Shown piece by piece: positions 25,273-32,159 of a stretch of DNA of 64,000 nucleotides. Position 1 is the stretch's first letter. Every line of letters starts with the position of its first letter. The DNA is from Pseudomonadota bacterium (GTDB taxonomy: Bacteria; Pseudomonadota; Alphaproteobacteria; Rhodospirillales; Magnetospirillaceae): the NCBI GenBank assembly GCA_021781575.1, contig JAJXWP010000026.1, forward strand, positions 1 through 64,000, in the 5' to 3' direction. The notes below the pieces were generated by a model, which worked only from the letters and a program-made list of their open reading frames with translations, made no database searches and was not told where the DNA came from. The position numbers and the translations under genes are program-made.

Positions 25273-25343
25273 GTCATCCCCGGCAGAGCGAGGAATCCGG
25301 GGTGAGCCACGAGATCCGTCGCTTTGCCCAGGATGAGGATGAC
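25273..25343. repeat. Dispersed palindromic intergenic repeat
   Basis: The SDR-aldolase gap holds an element with outer arms GTCATCC (25273-25279) and GGATGAC (25337-25343) and inner arms CCCCGG / CCGGGG. Its sequence style (GTCATCCCCGG ... AATCCGGGG) matches the widely dispersed REP-like intergenic repeats of proteobacterial genomes. Confidence 0.5.
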
Positions 25344-25362
25344 AGATGGTAAAGGACCATTC

Positions 25363-26136
25363 ATGGACGTCTTTGAATTGAAGGCCCGCCTGAAGGCGGG
25401 CAAGACCGTGTTCGGCACCTGGTCGCATCTGGCCTACAGCACGGTGGTCGAGATCGTCGGCGCCTCGGGCCTCGACTTCATCGTCTTTGACCTTGAGCAC
25501 GGCCCCCATTCCTTTGCCGACATGCCGAGCCTCTATTGCGCCGCCGAGGCCAGCGGCGTGGTGCCGGTGACCCGGGTACCGGGTGTCGGCAACAGCAATA
25601 TCCTGCGGGTGCTCGACAGTGGCACCCGCGGCGTCATGGTGCCCCATGTGGACAGTGCGAAAATCGCGGCGGAATGCCTCGATTCCATGGTCTACGGCCC
25701 CAGCTCGCGCAACCGCGGCATCGCCACGCTGACCCGCTCATCCATGTTCAACTACCAGAACGAGCGGATTCACCTCGATGGCGCCGCGGGCAAGACGTTG
25801 TCGGTGCTGATGGTCGAAGATCGCCAGGGCATCGCCGAGATCGATGCCATCTGCGACCTGCCCGGCCTCGACGTGCTGTTCGTCGGCATCTACGACCTGT
25901 CGCAGAGCCTTGGTCTGAAAGGCGACCTCAAAGACCCCGCCTTCCAGAAGGTGTTCCGCGAGACGGTCAAGCGCGTGGCCGACAAGGGGGTCGCCGTCGG
26001 CGCCTATGCGCACACCGCCGAAGCCGCCGAGCCGCTGGTCGCACTTGGGGTGCGTTTCATCACCATCGGGGTGGACGGCGGCGTACTGCGCCGCGGCTAC
26101 GATGCCATCGCCGCCGGGGTGGCACGCTGGCGGTGA
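25363..26136 (+). CDS. HpcH/HpaI-family aldolase
   Basis: A 257-aa class II pyruvate aldolase, the family of 2-keto-3-deoxy-sugar-acid and 4-hydroxy-2-oxo-acid aldolases. Features: FDLEHGPHS near residue 45 (active-site His region), RVPG, GTRGVMVPHVDSA, and VEDRQGIAEIDAI with the metal-binding Glu and Asp. ATG 25363 has AAAGGA 6 bases upstream and gives a normal length. The reaction would condense or cleave pyruvate and an aldehyde, so beside a KdsB-like enzyme it may make a 3-deoxy-2-keto acid sugar. Confidence 0.88.
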   Translation: MDVFELKARLKAGKTVFGTWSHLAYSTVVEIVGASGLDFIVFDLEHGPHSFADMPSLYCAAEASGVVPVTRVPGVGNSNILRVLDSGTRGVMVPHVDSAKIAAECLDSMVYGPSSRNRGIATLTRSSMFNYQNERIHLDGAAGKTLSVLMVEDRQGIAEIDAICDLPGLDVLFVGIYDLSQSLGLKGDLKDPAFQKVFRETVKRVADKGVAVGAYAHTAEAAEPLVALGVRFITIGVDGGVLRRGYDAIAAGVARWR

Positions 26137-26147
26137 AGGAGTTGCGC

Positions 26148-27554
26148 ATGCAAAAGCCGAAGATCTCGGTCATCGTCCGCACGCGGAACGAGGAAACCTG
26201 GGTCGGCCCCTGCCTCGACATGGTGTTCCGACAGGATTACCCGGACTTCGAGGTGATCATCGTCGACAACGAAAGTACCGACCACACCCTGGAGATCGTC
26301 CGCCGCTATCCGGTCAAGCAGGTGGTGAAACTTTCCCGCTATATGCCGGGCCTGTCGTTGAACCAAGGGATCCGGGCATCCACCGGCGCACTGATCGCCT
26401 GCCTGTCGTCCCATTGCATTCCCCGCCAGACCGACTGGCTGTCCAAGCTGGCGGAGGCCTTCGACGATCCCAAGGTGGCCGGAAGCTATGGCCGGCAGCT
26501 GCCGCTGGCATTTTCCGGCGCCGTCGACAAACGCGATCTGCTGACGGTATTCGGCCTGGACCGACGGGTGCAGGTCAAGGACTACTTCTTCCACAACGCC
26601 AACAGCATGTTGCGCCGAGACCTGTGGGAAGCGACGCCGTTCGACGAGGAGGCGACCAACATCGAGGATCGCCTGTGGGGCAAGGCGATGATCGACGCCG
26701 GTTACACCCTGGTCTATGAACCGGAGGCGGCCGTCTACCATCACCATGGCATCAATCAGGGCGACAGCGACCGCGGCCGCGCCCACGGCGTCTCGTCACT
26801 GCTCGACCGGCTGGAAGCCGAGATCGTCGCTGATTTGCCGGAAAACATGCGGCCGGAGAACTGCAACGTCGTCGCCATCGCCCCGGTGCTGGGCGAACCG
26901 CGCGAACTGCAAGGCGGCGACGTTTTCGCCGAGATGCTCCGCCAGCTGACCGACTGCCGTTACCTGCGGAATGTGTACACCTTGGCCGAAAGCGACAAGG
27001 CACGGGCCACCGCCGACCGCCTGGGCGCCCGCTTCCTGGCCCGGCCCGAGGAACTGCGGTCGCGCGACCGGTCGCTGGGCGACATCCTCCGATACGCCTT
27101 GCACGCCATCGAGGCCGCCGGCGACTATCCGGACACCATCCTCTACGTCAACTATCTCTGCCCCTTCCGCCCGCCGGGGCTGCTCGACGAACTGGTCACC
27201 GAACTGCACTACAAGGGCCTCGATACGGTGTTTCCCGGCTATATCGACTACAACGACCATTGGGTCAACGCCGCCGCCGAGCGCTTCGAACGCATCAGCG
27301 AAAGCCCCAAGCCGGGGCCGGAACGGCCGCGCCTTTACCGCTCCCTCTACGGCCTGGGCTGCGCCACCCGCGCCTCGGTCGTCCGCCGCGGCAACCTGAT
27401 CGGCGACAAGGTGGGCATCGTCCCGATCGCCGAACACATCTTCACGCTGCGGCTGACCGACGAACGTCCGCAGCCGCTGGCCCCCGATGAGGCCGAGCGG
27501 GAATCGCTGCTCGGCTGGACCTCGCAAATGTTTCTCAGGGAATTCCGCCCATGA
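26148..27554 (+). CDS. GT2 glycosyltransferase fused to a NeuA-like cytidylyltransferase domain
   Basis: A 468-aa two-domain protein. Residues 1-230 are a GT2 fold: ISVIVRTRNEE, IIVDNESTDHT, and catalytic ED in NIEDRLWG; the DxD site is replaced by SSHC as in a known GT2 subgroup. Residues 240-468 resemble CMP-sialate synthetases (RATADRLGARFLARPEEL, DILRYALHAIEA, YVNYLCPFRPPGLLDE), but the N-terminal nucleotide loop of NeuA is missing or unrecognisable, so this half may bind rather than make CMP sugars. AAGGAG lies 6 bases before the ATG, 11 bases after the aldolase stop. It overlaps the next gene by 4 bases. Confidence 0.8.
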   Translation: MQKPKISVIVRTRNEETWVGPCLDMVFRQDYPDFEVIIVDNESTDHTLEIVRRYPVKQVVKLSRYMPGLSLNQGIRASTGALIACLSSHCIPRQTDWLSKLAEAFDDPKVAGSYGRQLPLAFSGAVDKRDLLTVFGLDRRVQVKDYFFHNANSMLRRDLWEATPFDEEATNIEDRLWGKAMIDAGYTLVYEPEAAVYHHHGINQGDSDRGRAHGVSSLLDRLEAEIVADLPENMRPENCNVVAIAPVLGEPRELQGGDVFAEMLRQLTDCRYLRNVYTLAESDKARATADRLGARFLARPEELRSRDRSLGDILRYALHAIEAAGDYPDTILYVNYLCPFRPPGLLDELVTELHYKGLDTVFPGYIDYNDHWVNAAAERFERISESPKPGPERPRLYRSLYGLGCATRASVVRRGNLIGDKVGIVPIAEHIFTLRLTDERPQPLAPDEAERESLLGWTSQMFLREFRP

Positions 27555-28618
27555 CCGACAGCATCGTCGTATCCGCCGAAGCATTGACCGCCTATTTCAC
27601 CGAATTGTTCGTCCGCTTCGGTGCCACGCCCGCAACCGGCAACGAAGTGGCCGTGCACCTGGTCGAGGCCAACCTCACCGGCCATGACTCGCACGGCGCC
27701 CTGCGCGCCCCGTGGTACCTCGAGAAGATTGAAGCCGGCGAACTGGATCCCAAGGCGGTTCCCGCCATCGTCACCGAAGGCCCGACCACGGCGGTGATCG
27801 ACGGCGGCTGGGGCTTCGGCCAGCCGGCTTCGCGCCTGGCGATGGAGACCGCCATCGACAAGGCCCGGCAACTGGGCGTCGGCTGCGTCGCGGTGCGCAA
27901 CGCCAACCATATGGGCCGGGTGGGCTACTATACCGCGATGGCGGCAGCGGACGGCATGGTCGGCCTGGGCTGTGTCAACCTGCACGGCGCCAGCCCCTGT
28001 GTGGCCCCGTTCGGAGGGATCGATCGGCGGCTGCCGACCAATCCGTTTTCCGTCGCCTTCCCGGCCGACCGCCAGCCCATTTTCCTCGCCGATATGACCA
28101 CCAGCGTGGTGGCCGAAGGCAAGCTCCAGGTTCGCCGCAACAAGGGTCTGCAGGCCGAAGAGCAGTGGATCATCGACCATGACGGCAATGCCACCACCGA
28201 CCCCTGGAAGTTCTATGCCGAGCCGGTCGGAGCCCTGCTGCCCATGGGCGGCGTGGTGGCCCACAAGGGCTTCGCCCTGTCCATGGCCATCGAAGGCCTG
28301 GCCGGCGGCCTGTCGGGCGCCGGCTGCTCCAATCCGACGGCCGAACGTCACGGCAATGCCTGCTGGTACACGGTCATCCGCATCGACGCCTTCACCCCGC
28401 TGGATGAATTCAAGGCCAATGTCGGCAAGCTGATCGACCATGTGAAATCGTCGCGCAAGGCGGCGGGCGTGCAGGAAATCCTTTATCCGGGCGAACCGGA
28501 GCATCTGCGCCGTCAGGAGCGCCTGCGGGACGGCTTGGCGATCGATGGCCAGACCTGGGAGTGGCTGGGCCGAAAAGCGGCGCTGGTCGGAGTTGTGCCG
28601 CCGGCGGCGAAGGATTGA
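27551..28618 (+). CDS. Malate/L-lactate dehydrogenase (LDH2) family oxidoreductase
   Basis: A 355-aa NAD(P)-dependent 2-hydroxyacid dehydrogenase of the LDH2/YlbC/DlgD fold. Landmarks: GHDSHG near residue 45 with catalytic His, GVGCVAVRNANHMGRVGYY, PTNPFSVAFP, and the C-terminal substrate loop. Family members reduce 2-keto acids such as 2,3-diketogulonate or oxidise ureidoglycolate. The ATG overlaps the glycosyltransferase stop (ATGA), so it belongs to the same operon and may act on the same keto-acid sugar. Confidence 0.88.
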   Translation: MTDSIVVSAEALTAYFTELFVRFGATPATGNEVAVHLVEANLTGHDSHGALRAPWYLEKIEAGELDPKAVPAIVTEGPTTAVIDGGWGFGQPASRLAMETAIDKARQLGVGCVAVRNANHMGRVGYYTAMAAADGMVGLGCVNLHGASPCVAPFGGIDRRLPTNPFSVAFPADRQPIFLADMTTSVVAEGKLQVRRNKGLQAEEQWIIDHDGNATTDPWKFYAEPVGALLPMGGVVAHKGFALSMAIEGLAGGLSGAGCSNPTAERHGNACWYTVIRIDAFTPLDEFKANVGKLIDHVKSSRKAAGVQEILYPGEPEHLRRQERLRDGLAIDGQTWEWLGRKAALVGVVPPAAKD

Positions 28619-28674
28619 CGGCTACGCGGCCGGGCGATCGCCCCCGGCTTGCGCCATGCCTGGCGCACATCGAG

Positions 28675-28699
28675 TGGGGCGGGCCTGTGGCCCGCCCCA
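28675..28699 (+). terminator. Terminator after the sugar operon
   Basis: TGGGGCGGGCC (28675-28685) and GGCCCGCCCCA (28689-28699) form a perfect 11-bp stem with a TGT loop, followed by ATTTGCTTATT. It lies about 60 bases after the dehydrogenase stop. Confidence 0.6.
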
Positions 28700-28747
28700 A
28701 TTTGCTTATTCGCGCGTCGCCAAGCGGCGACGGGATAGGAACCCGGC

Positions 28748-29089
28748 CTACCTTATGTTGATCGGCAAGACGATGTTGAGGCCGGGTACCGGCGCCACGA
28801 CCGGCGGTGGCGCATAGACGACCGGTGGCGGCGGAGCGGCGACGACCGCCGGCGGAGCATATCCGTAGCCGTAGCCGTAGCCGCCGCCATAGCCGCCATA
28901 GCCCCAACCCCGGTGATGCTCCCACCATTCATGCCGGCGCCATTCGCCCCAGCGCCGCTCGCGCCAATCGTCGTCGGCGCGCGCCGAGGAAACCAAGCCA
29001 CCGGTCAATACCAGCCCCAGGCAAACCGCCAGAGCCAGTCGGCAGCCTTTGCCGCTGCCCAGTCGCGTCAATATACTCATCCCATGCAT
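28748..29089 (-). CDS. Small exported Gly/Tyr/Pro-rich protein
   Basis: A 113-aa protein of unknown function. The signal peptide (GCRLALAVCLGLVLTGGLVSSARA) is followed by a Trp/Arg/His-rich stretch (DDDWRERRWGEWRRHEWWEH), then GYGGYGGGYGYGYGY and Pro/Val repeats ending VLPINIR. This composition is common in small envelope proteins of alphaproteobacteria. ATG 29089 has AGGAGG 6 bases upstream; the longer frame from 29185 runs into the next gene and is rejected. Confidence 0.7.
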   Translation of the reverse strand: MHGMSILTRLGSGKGCRLALAVCLGLVLTGGLVSSARADDDWRERRWGEWRRHEWWEHHRGWGYGGYGGGYGYGYGYAPPAVVAAPPPPVVYAPPPVVAPVPGLNIVLPINIR

Positions 29090-29145
29090 GGTGCCCCTCC
29101 TCTCGCCGGGGCGATGCCCGCCCGAGCGGGCCGATCGTTCAGTCA

Positions 29146-29649
29146 TCACGATTGATGCCGTTGCGCCGCATGCCGTTGACGCCACAGGCGCCGCTTGTGC
29201 TCACGGAACACCGTGTCGGCAACCTTTTGCTGGTCGGGCGGCATGGTCGCATACAGAGTGTCGAACGCCTCGGCCAATTTCTTGATTTGGTCGGCGCGGG
29301 CCTGGGCGATCTCGGCATAGGCGTGGAGATCCTCCACCGCCGTCATCGTCTTTTCATTTTTCCGCTTGGCCGCCACCAGTTCCGCAGTCGCCTTGGCGTT
29401 GTCCCGCATCACTTGGGCGACCTGCGCCCAATGCGCTTCCTGGCCGGCGGTGATGCCCAATTTCTTGTGCAGGTCGGCGATCTGCACGTCCACCACGTCG
29501 ACCGGCTTCTTTGCTTGCCGAGTCGCATGAGCTTGCGGTTGCGCCGCCGTGTCCGTACCGGCCGCCAGAGTAGGCGTGGCCCAGGCAATGGCTCCCAGGA
29601 AGATGGCCGCCGTCACCGGCCTCGTCAGCTTGTAATGCAGAGAAAACAT
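29146..29649 (-). CDS. Spy/CpxP-like LTXXQ periplasmic protein
   Basis: A 167-aa exported helical protein. The signal peptide ends near TPTLAAG. The mature part has KLGITAGQEAHWAQVAQVMRDN, matching the LTXXQ-type helix, followed by long charged helices with a Lys/Arg/His-rich tail. Members of this group are envelope-stress or metal-responsive chaperones. The start at 29649 was chosen because it directly precedes the signal peptide; the earlier in-frame Met lacks one. A second LTXXQ protein is at 56573-57067. Confidence 0.7.
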   Translation of the reverse strand: MFSLHYKLTRPVTAAIFLGAIAWATPTLAAGTDTAAQPQAHATRQAKKPVDVVDVQIADLHKKLGITAGQEAHWAQVAQVMRDNAKATAELVAAKRKNEKTMTAVEDLHAYAEIAQARADQIKKLAEAFDTLYATMPPDQQKVADTVFREHKRRLWRQRHAAQRHQS

Positions 29650-29818
29650 CGGATCATCCCGCTCGTCGTTAGGCCGAAGCCGGCCTTGATGGGCCGCAAG
29701 AATGCCCGCCAATTATGAAAATTTCTTGGCGAACTGCGAGGCATACGCCCGCGCCTTGGCGGAAGATATAGGCGCCGTTGGGAAATTCCAAACACATCCA
29801 TGGCCAAGGCCGGGACGA

Positions 29819-31072
29819 TCAATGCCGGGCCAGCAGATGGTCAAGGAATCGGCGAAAGGCTTCCTCCAGTGTTTGGGACAGTTCCGCCAGCCGATCCGAC
29901 TGGCCGCCCACCCCGCCCAGCGCCGTTTCCACTTCGCGCGTGCCGGCGGCCAACCGCTCCATCCGTCCCGAGATCTGCGCTGTGGCTGTCGCCGCCTGAT
30001 TGACGCTGCGGGCGATATCGCCGGTGGCCATCCCCTGCTCGGCGATTGCGGCGGCAATCGCCGAAGCGATTTGGCTGGCCCCCCCGATGGCGGCGGTGAC
30101 GCCGCGGATGTCCTCGACGGCTTCGGTCGTTTGCCCACGGATGGCGCTGATATAGCCGGCGATCTCCTCGGTGGCCGCCGCCGTACGCTTGGCCAGCAGG
30201 TTGACCTCGCCGGCGACCACGGCAAAGCCCTTGCCGGCTTCGCCGGCACGGGCGGCTTCGATGGTGGCGTTCAGCGCCAACAAATTGGTGCGGTGAGCGA
30301 CATCGCGGATGATCGTCACGATATCGCCGATCCTGTCGGTCGACGTGGCCAGAGTTTTTATCGCTTCATCGCCCTTGCGCGATTCCTCCAGCGCATTGAC
30401 GACGTACCGGTGCAAGTGTTCGGCCTGGCCGGTTACCTCGGCGATCGATGCGGCCAGTTGCTCGGCCGTGCCGGCGACACTGTCCACATGAGTGCAAGCC
30501 TGCTGGGCATCCTCCGCCACCGACCGGATACCGTCGTTGAGATTGCCCGTCACCGTCAGCAAAGTCTTGGTTGTCGCATTCACGCCGCCGGCCACTTCCG
30601 CCACATGGGGCACGACCTTCGCCACCGCCTTGTCGAATTCCGCCGCCAGGTCGCGCACCTCGCGGCGACGCCCGTCTTCGTCTTCCTGCTGGCGGTCGAG
30701 CAGCGCCTGATGCGCCTCCAGCAACGAGAGGATGCAGAACTGGATGATGTGGCAGAACCGCTTGGCTCTTTTCGGTGGGCCGGCGACACCCAGGCTGGCC
30801 ACCCGCCGCCCGCGGAAGTCGAGCGCCATGTTGCAGCCCGGCCGCATGGTTTTCGACCACCTCGCCTGCCAGCGTGACACCAGGATTTCGTCGCATTCGC
30901 CGGCCATCACCCGGCCCGCCAAGGCATGTCGATCACCGATTCTTCTCTTCAGGCTGGAGGCGACGATGACACCCCCCTCGCCCATGACCGAGACGATGGT
31001 TCCCAACTCTGCGGCGAAGCGCTCGCACAGCCCTTGGACATAGTTGAGATCCAACTGGGATTCGGCTGCCAT
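29819..31072 (-). CDS. Soluble methyl-accepting chemotaxis protein with sugar-diacid-type sensor
   Basis: A 417-aa chemoreceptor with no membrane segment. Residues 8-100 resemble the CdaR-type putative sugar diacid recognition domain: [27 protein letters not shown] and the [25 protein letters not shown] segment. The C-terminal two-thirds are an MCP signalling domain with the hairpin [37 protein letters not shown]. It would signal from the cytoplasm in response to a hydroxy- or di-acid. The promoter carries a 19-bp palindrome shared with the D-lactate-dehydrogenase-like gene. Confidence 0.88.
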   Translation of the reverse strand: MAAESQLDLNYVQGLCERFAAELGTIVSVMGEGGVIVASSLKRRIGDRHALAGRVMAGECDEILVSRWQARWSKTMRPGCNMALDFRGRRVASLGVAGPPKRAKRFCHIIQFCILSLLEAHQALLDRQQEDEDGRRREVRDLAAEFDKAVAKVVPHVAEVAGGVNATTKTLLTVTGNLNDGIRSVAEDAQQACTHVDSVAGTAEQLAASIAEVTGQAEHLHRYVVNALEESRKGDEAIKTLATSTDRIGDIVTIIRDVAHRTNLLALNATIEAARAGEAGKGFAVVAGEVNLLAKRTAAATEEIAGYISAIRGQTTEAVEDIRGVTAAIGGASQIASAIAAAIAEQGMATGDIARSVNQAATATAQISGRMERLAAGTREVETALGGVGGQSDRLAELSQTLEEAFRRFLDHLLARH

Positions 31073-31424
31073 CGGGATCCCCGCTCATCCTATCTTCCAA
31101 CCAAAGACGCGGTGATGGTAATATATTTTTACCATCACCGTAAAGCGGTAACATTAGAAAACCAATGACTGGTTTCGGCGGTAGCGTCGGTGGATCATAC
31201 CGATGTTCACGTAATACTCTTAACCTAAAAGATCACCGTATTGTCACGCCAACCAATCCCGGACTGGGGTTAACATGCGCCCGCATCTGGGGTTGTAGAA
31301 CAGTCGCATGCGCGATCAGATTAAAAATGATATTACATGACGACTGCTGGATATTTTATTAGCGATATTTACATAAAGATCATCCAACACTGCGCTGCAC
31401 TTTCCACGGAACAGAAGGGTTTCC
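31073..31424. other. AT-rich regulatory region of 352 bases
   Basis: This gap between the chemoreceptor (minus) and the pentapeptide-like gene (plus) is much poorer in GC than its flanks. It contains the 19-bp shared palindrome (31116-31134) and a second dyad AAACCA-atgac-TGGTTT at 31159-31175. No coding frame is convincing. Confidence 0.6.
31110..31140. promoter_or_regulatory. Palindromic operator upstream of the chemoreceptor
   Basis: Perfect 12-bp arms, CGGTGATGGTAA at 31110-31121 and TTACCATCACCG at 31129-31140. The core TGGTAATATATTTTTACCA (31116-31134) recurs with one change upstream of the dehydrogenase at 38569. It is centred about 53 bases before the chemoreceptor start, so it is probably a transcription-factor site overlapping the promoter. 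Confidence 0.6.
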
Positions 31425-31838
31425 ATGATTCGGATCGGCTCGCTCGAACAACTCAACAGCTACCTAAACCAGCATGCCGACTTGTCCTTCACCCGGGTGG
31501 AGAATGTGGCTCTGCCCGGCGACGGTCTGCCGAGCATGGCCGAGGGGACCTTCGTCGCCTGCGAATTCACCCGAGGAACGCTCATGCCGGAGAATCTGTC
31601 CGGCGCCTTGTTCGTCGATTGCCGAATGGCCGGCCTGCGCTTCGACCGCGCCAACCTGTTCGGCGTGCAGTTTGTCCGCTGCGACCTCTCCCACACCGTC
31701 TTTCACCAGTGCGATCTGTCGGCAGCCCAGTTCATCGACTGCAGGGTGGGTATGACGCAGTTGTGCCAATGCGATGTCGAAGCAGCCTGCCTGCCTGAGG
31801 GCGACGGCGATAGCAAATCAAGCGTAAGGGCTATATAA
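31425..31838 (+). CDS. Pentapeptide-repeat-like protein
   Basis: A 137-aa soluble protein. The central part has the A(D/N)LxX rhythm of pentapeptide repeats: ENLSGALFVDCRMAGLRFDR, ANLFGVQFVRCDLSHTVF, CDLSAAQFIDC. That predicts a short right-handed quadrilateral beta-helix. The N-terminal 30 residues form a cap-like helix. Function cannot be deduced; such proteins act as topoisomerase mimics, scaffolds or effectors. The ATG has AAGGG 6 bases upstream. It is isolated between two gene-free, AT-rich regions. Confidence 0.7.
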   Translation: MIRIGSLEQLNSYLNQHADLSFTRVENVALPGDGLPSMAEGTFVACEFTRGTLMPENLSGALFVDCRMAGLRFDRANLFGVQFVRCDLSHTVFHQCDLSAAQFIDCRVGMTQLCQCDVEAACLPEGDGDSKSSVRAI

Positions 31839-32159
31839 AAACGCCGCGACGGGTTTCCGCCGAAAAGCTGAGAGCGGCACAACCGAAGACGGAAGTAGAG
31901 CCATTATCTGTTCAGCTTGCCTCGCTTTTGCTTATGGTATACCAATTTCGCGATAGATCGCCACCTACCGCAAAAGCAAGGCAAGCAAATGGTACTTGCA
32001 TTTGTCTCGCTGCAAGAGACGCGCCGAGCCGCCTTCGCTCAACGCATAGGGGATGATATTCCCACAAAATTTGAGTAGTATGCGGGTTGCGTCGAATTCG
32101 GTCGCTGTCAAGCCAAGGGCCGGCTGAAATGCTTCCCCATCGGCAAAGGGAGTCGCGGC
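31839..32159. other. Intergenic region with long inverted repeat
   Basis: About 320 bases without a gene. It contains a 17-bp inverted repeat (31915-31931 and 31970-31986, 16 of 17 pairs) and a GGTATACC palindrome at 31936-31943 inside the loop. It must also carry the promoter of the DUF3369 protein. Confidence 0.5.
31915..31986. repeat. Inverted repeat, 17-bp arms
   Basis: GCTTGCCTCGCTTTTGC (31915-31931) and GCAAAAGCAAGGCAAGC (31970-31986) pair at 16 of 17 positions with a 38-base spacer. It could be a small MITE-like element or an RNA hairpin; no transposase is near. Confidence 0.45.

Noticed and set aside
25536-26147. N-terminal extension of the GT2-NeuA frame
   Set aside because: It lies inside the aldolase gene in another frame and is Arg/Pro-rich; the GT2 fold starts at 26148 with a good ribosome site.
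31110-31140. Reading the palindrome upstream of the chemoreceptor as a terminator
   Set aside because: It is upstream of the gene, has an AT-rich loop and no T-tract beyond the stem, and its core recurs at another promoter.
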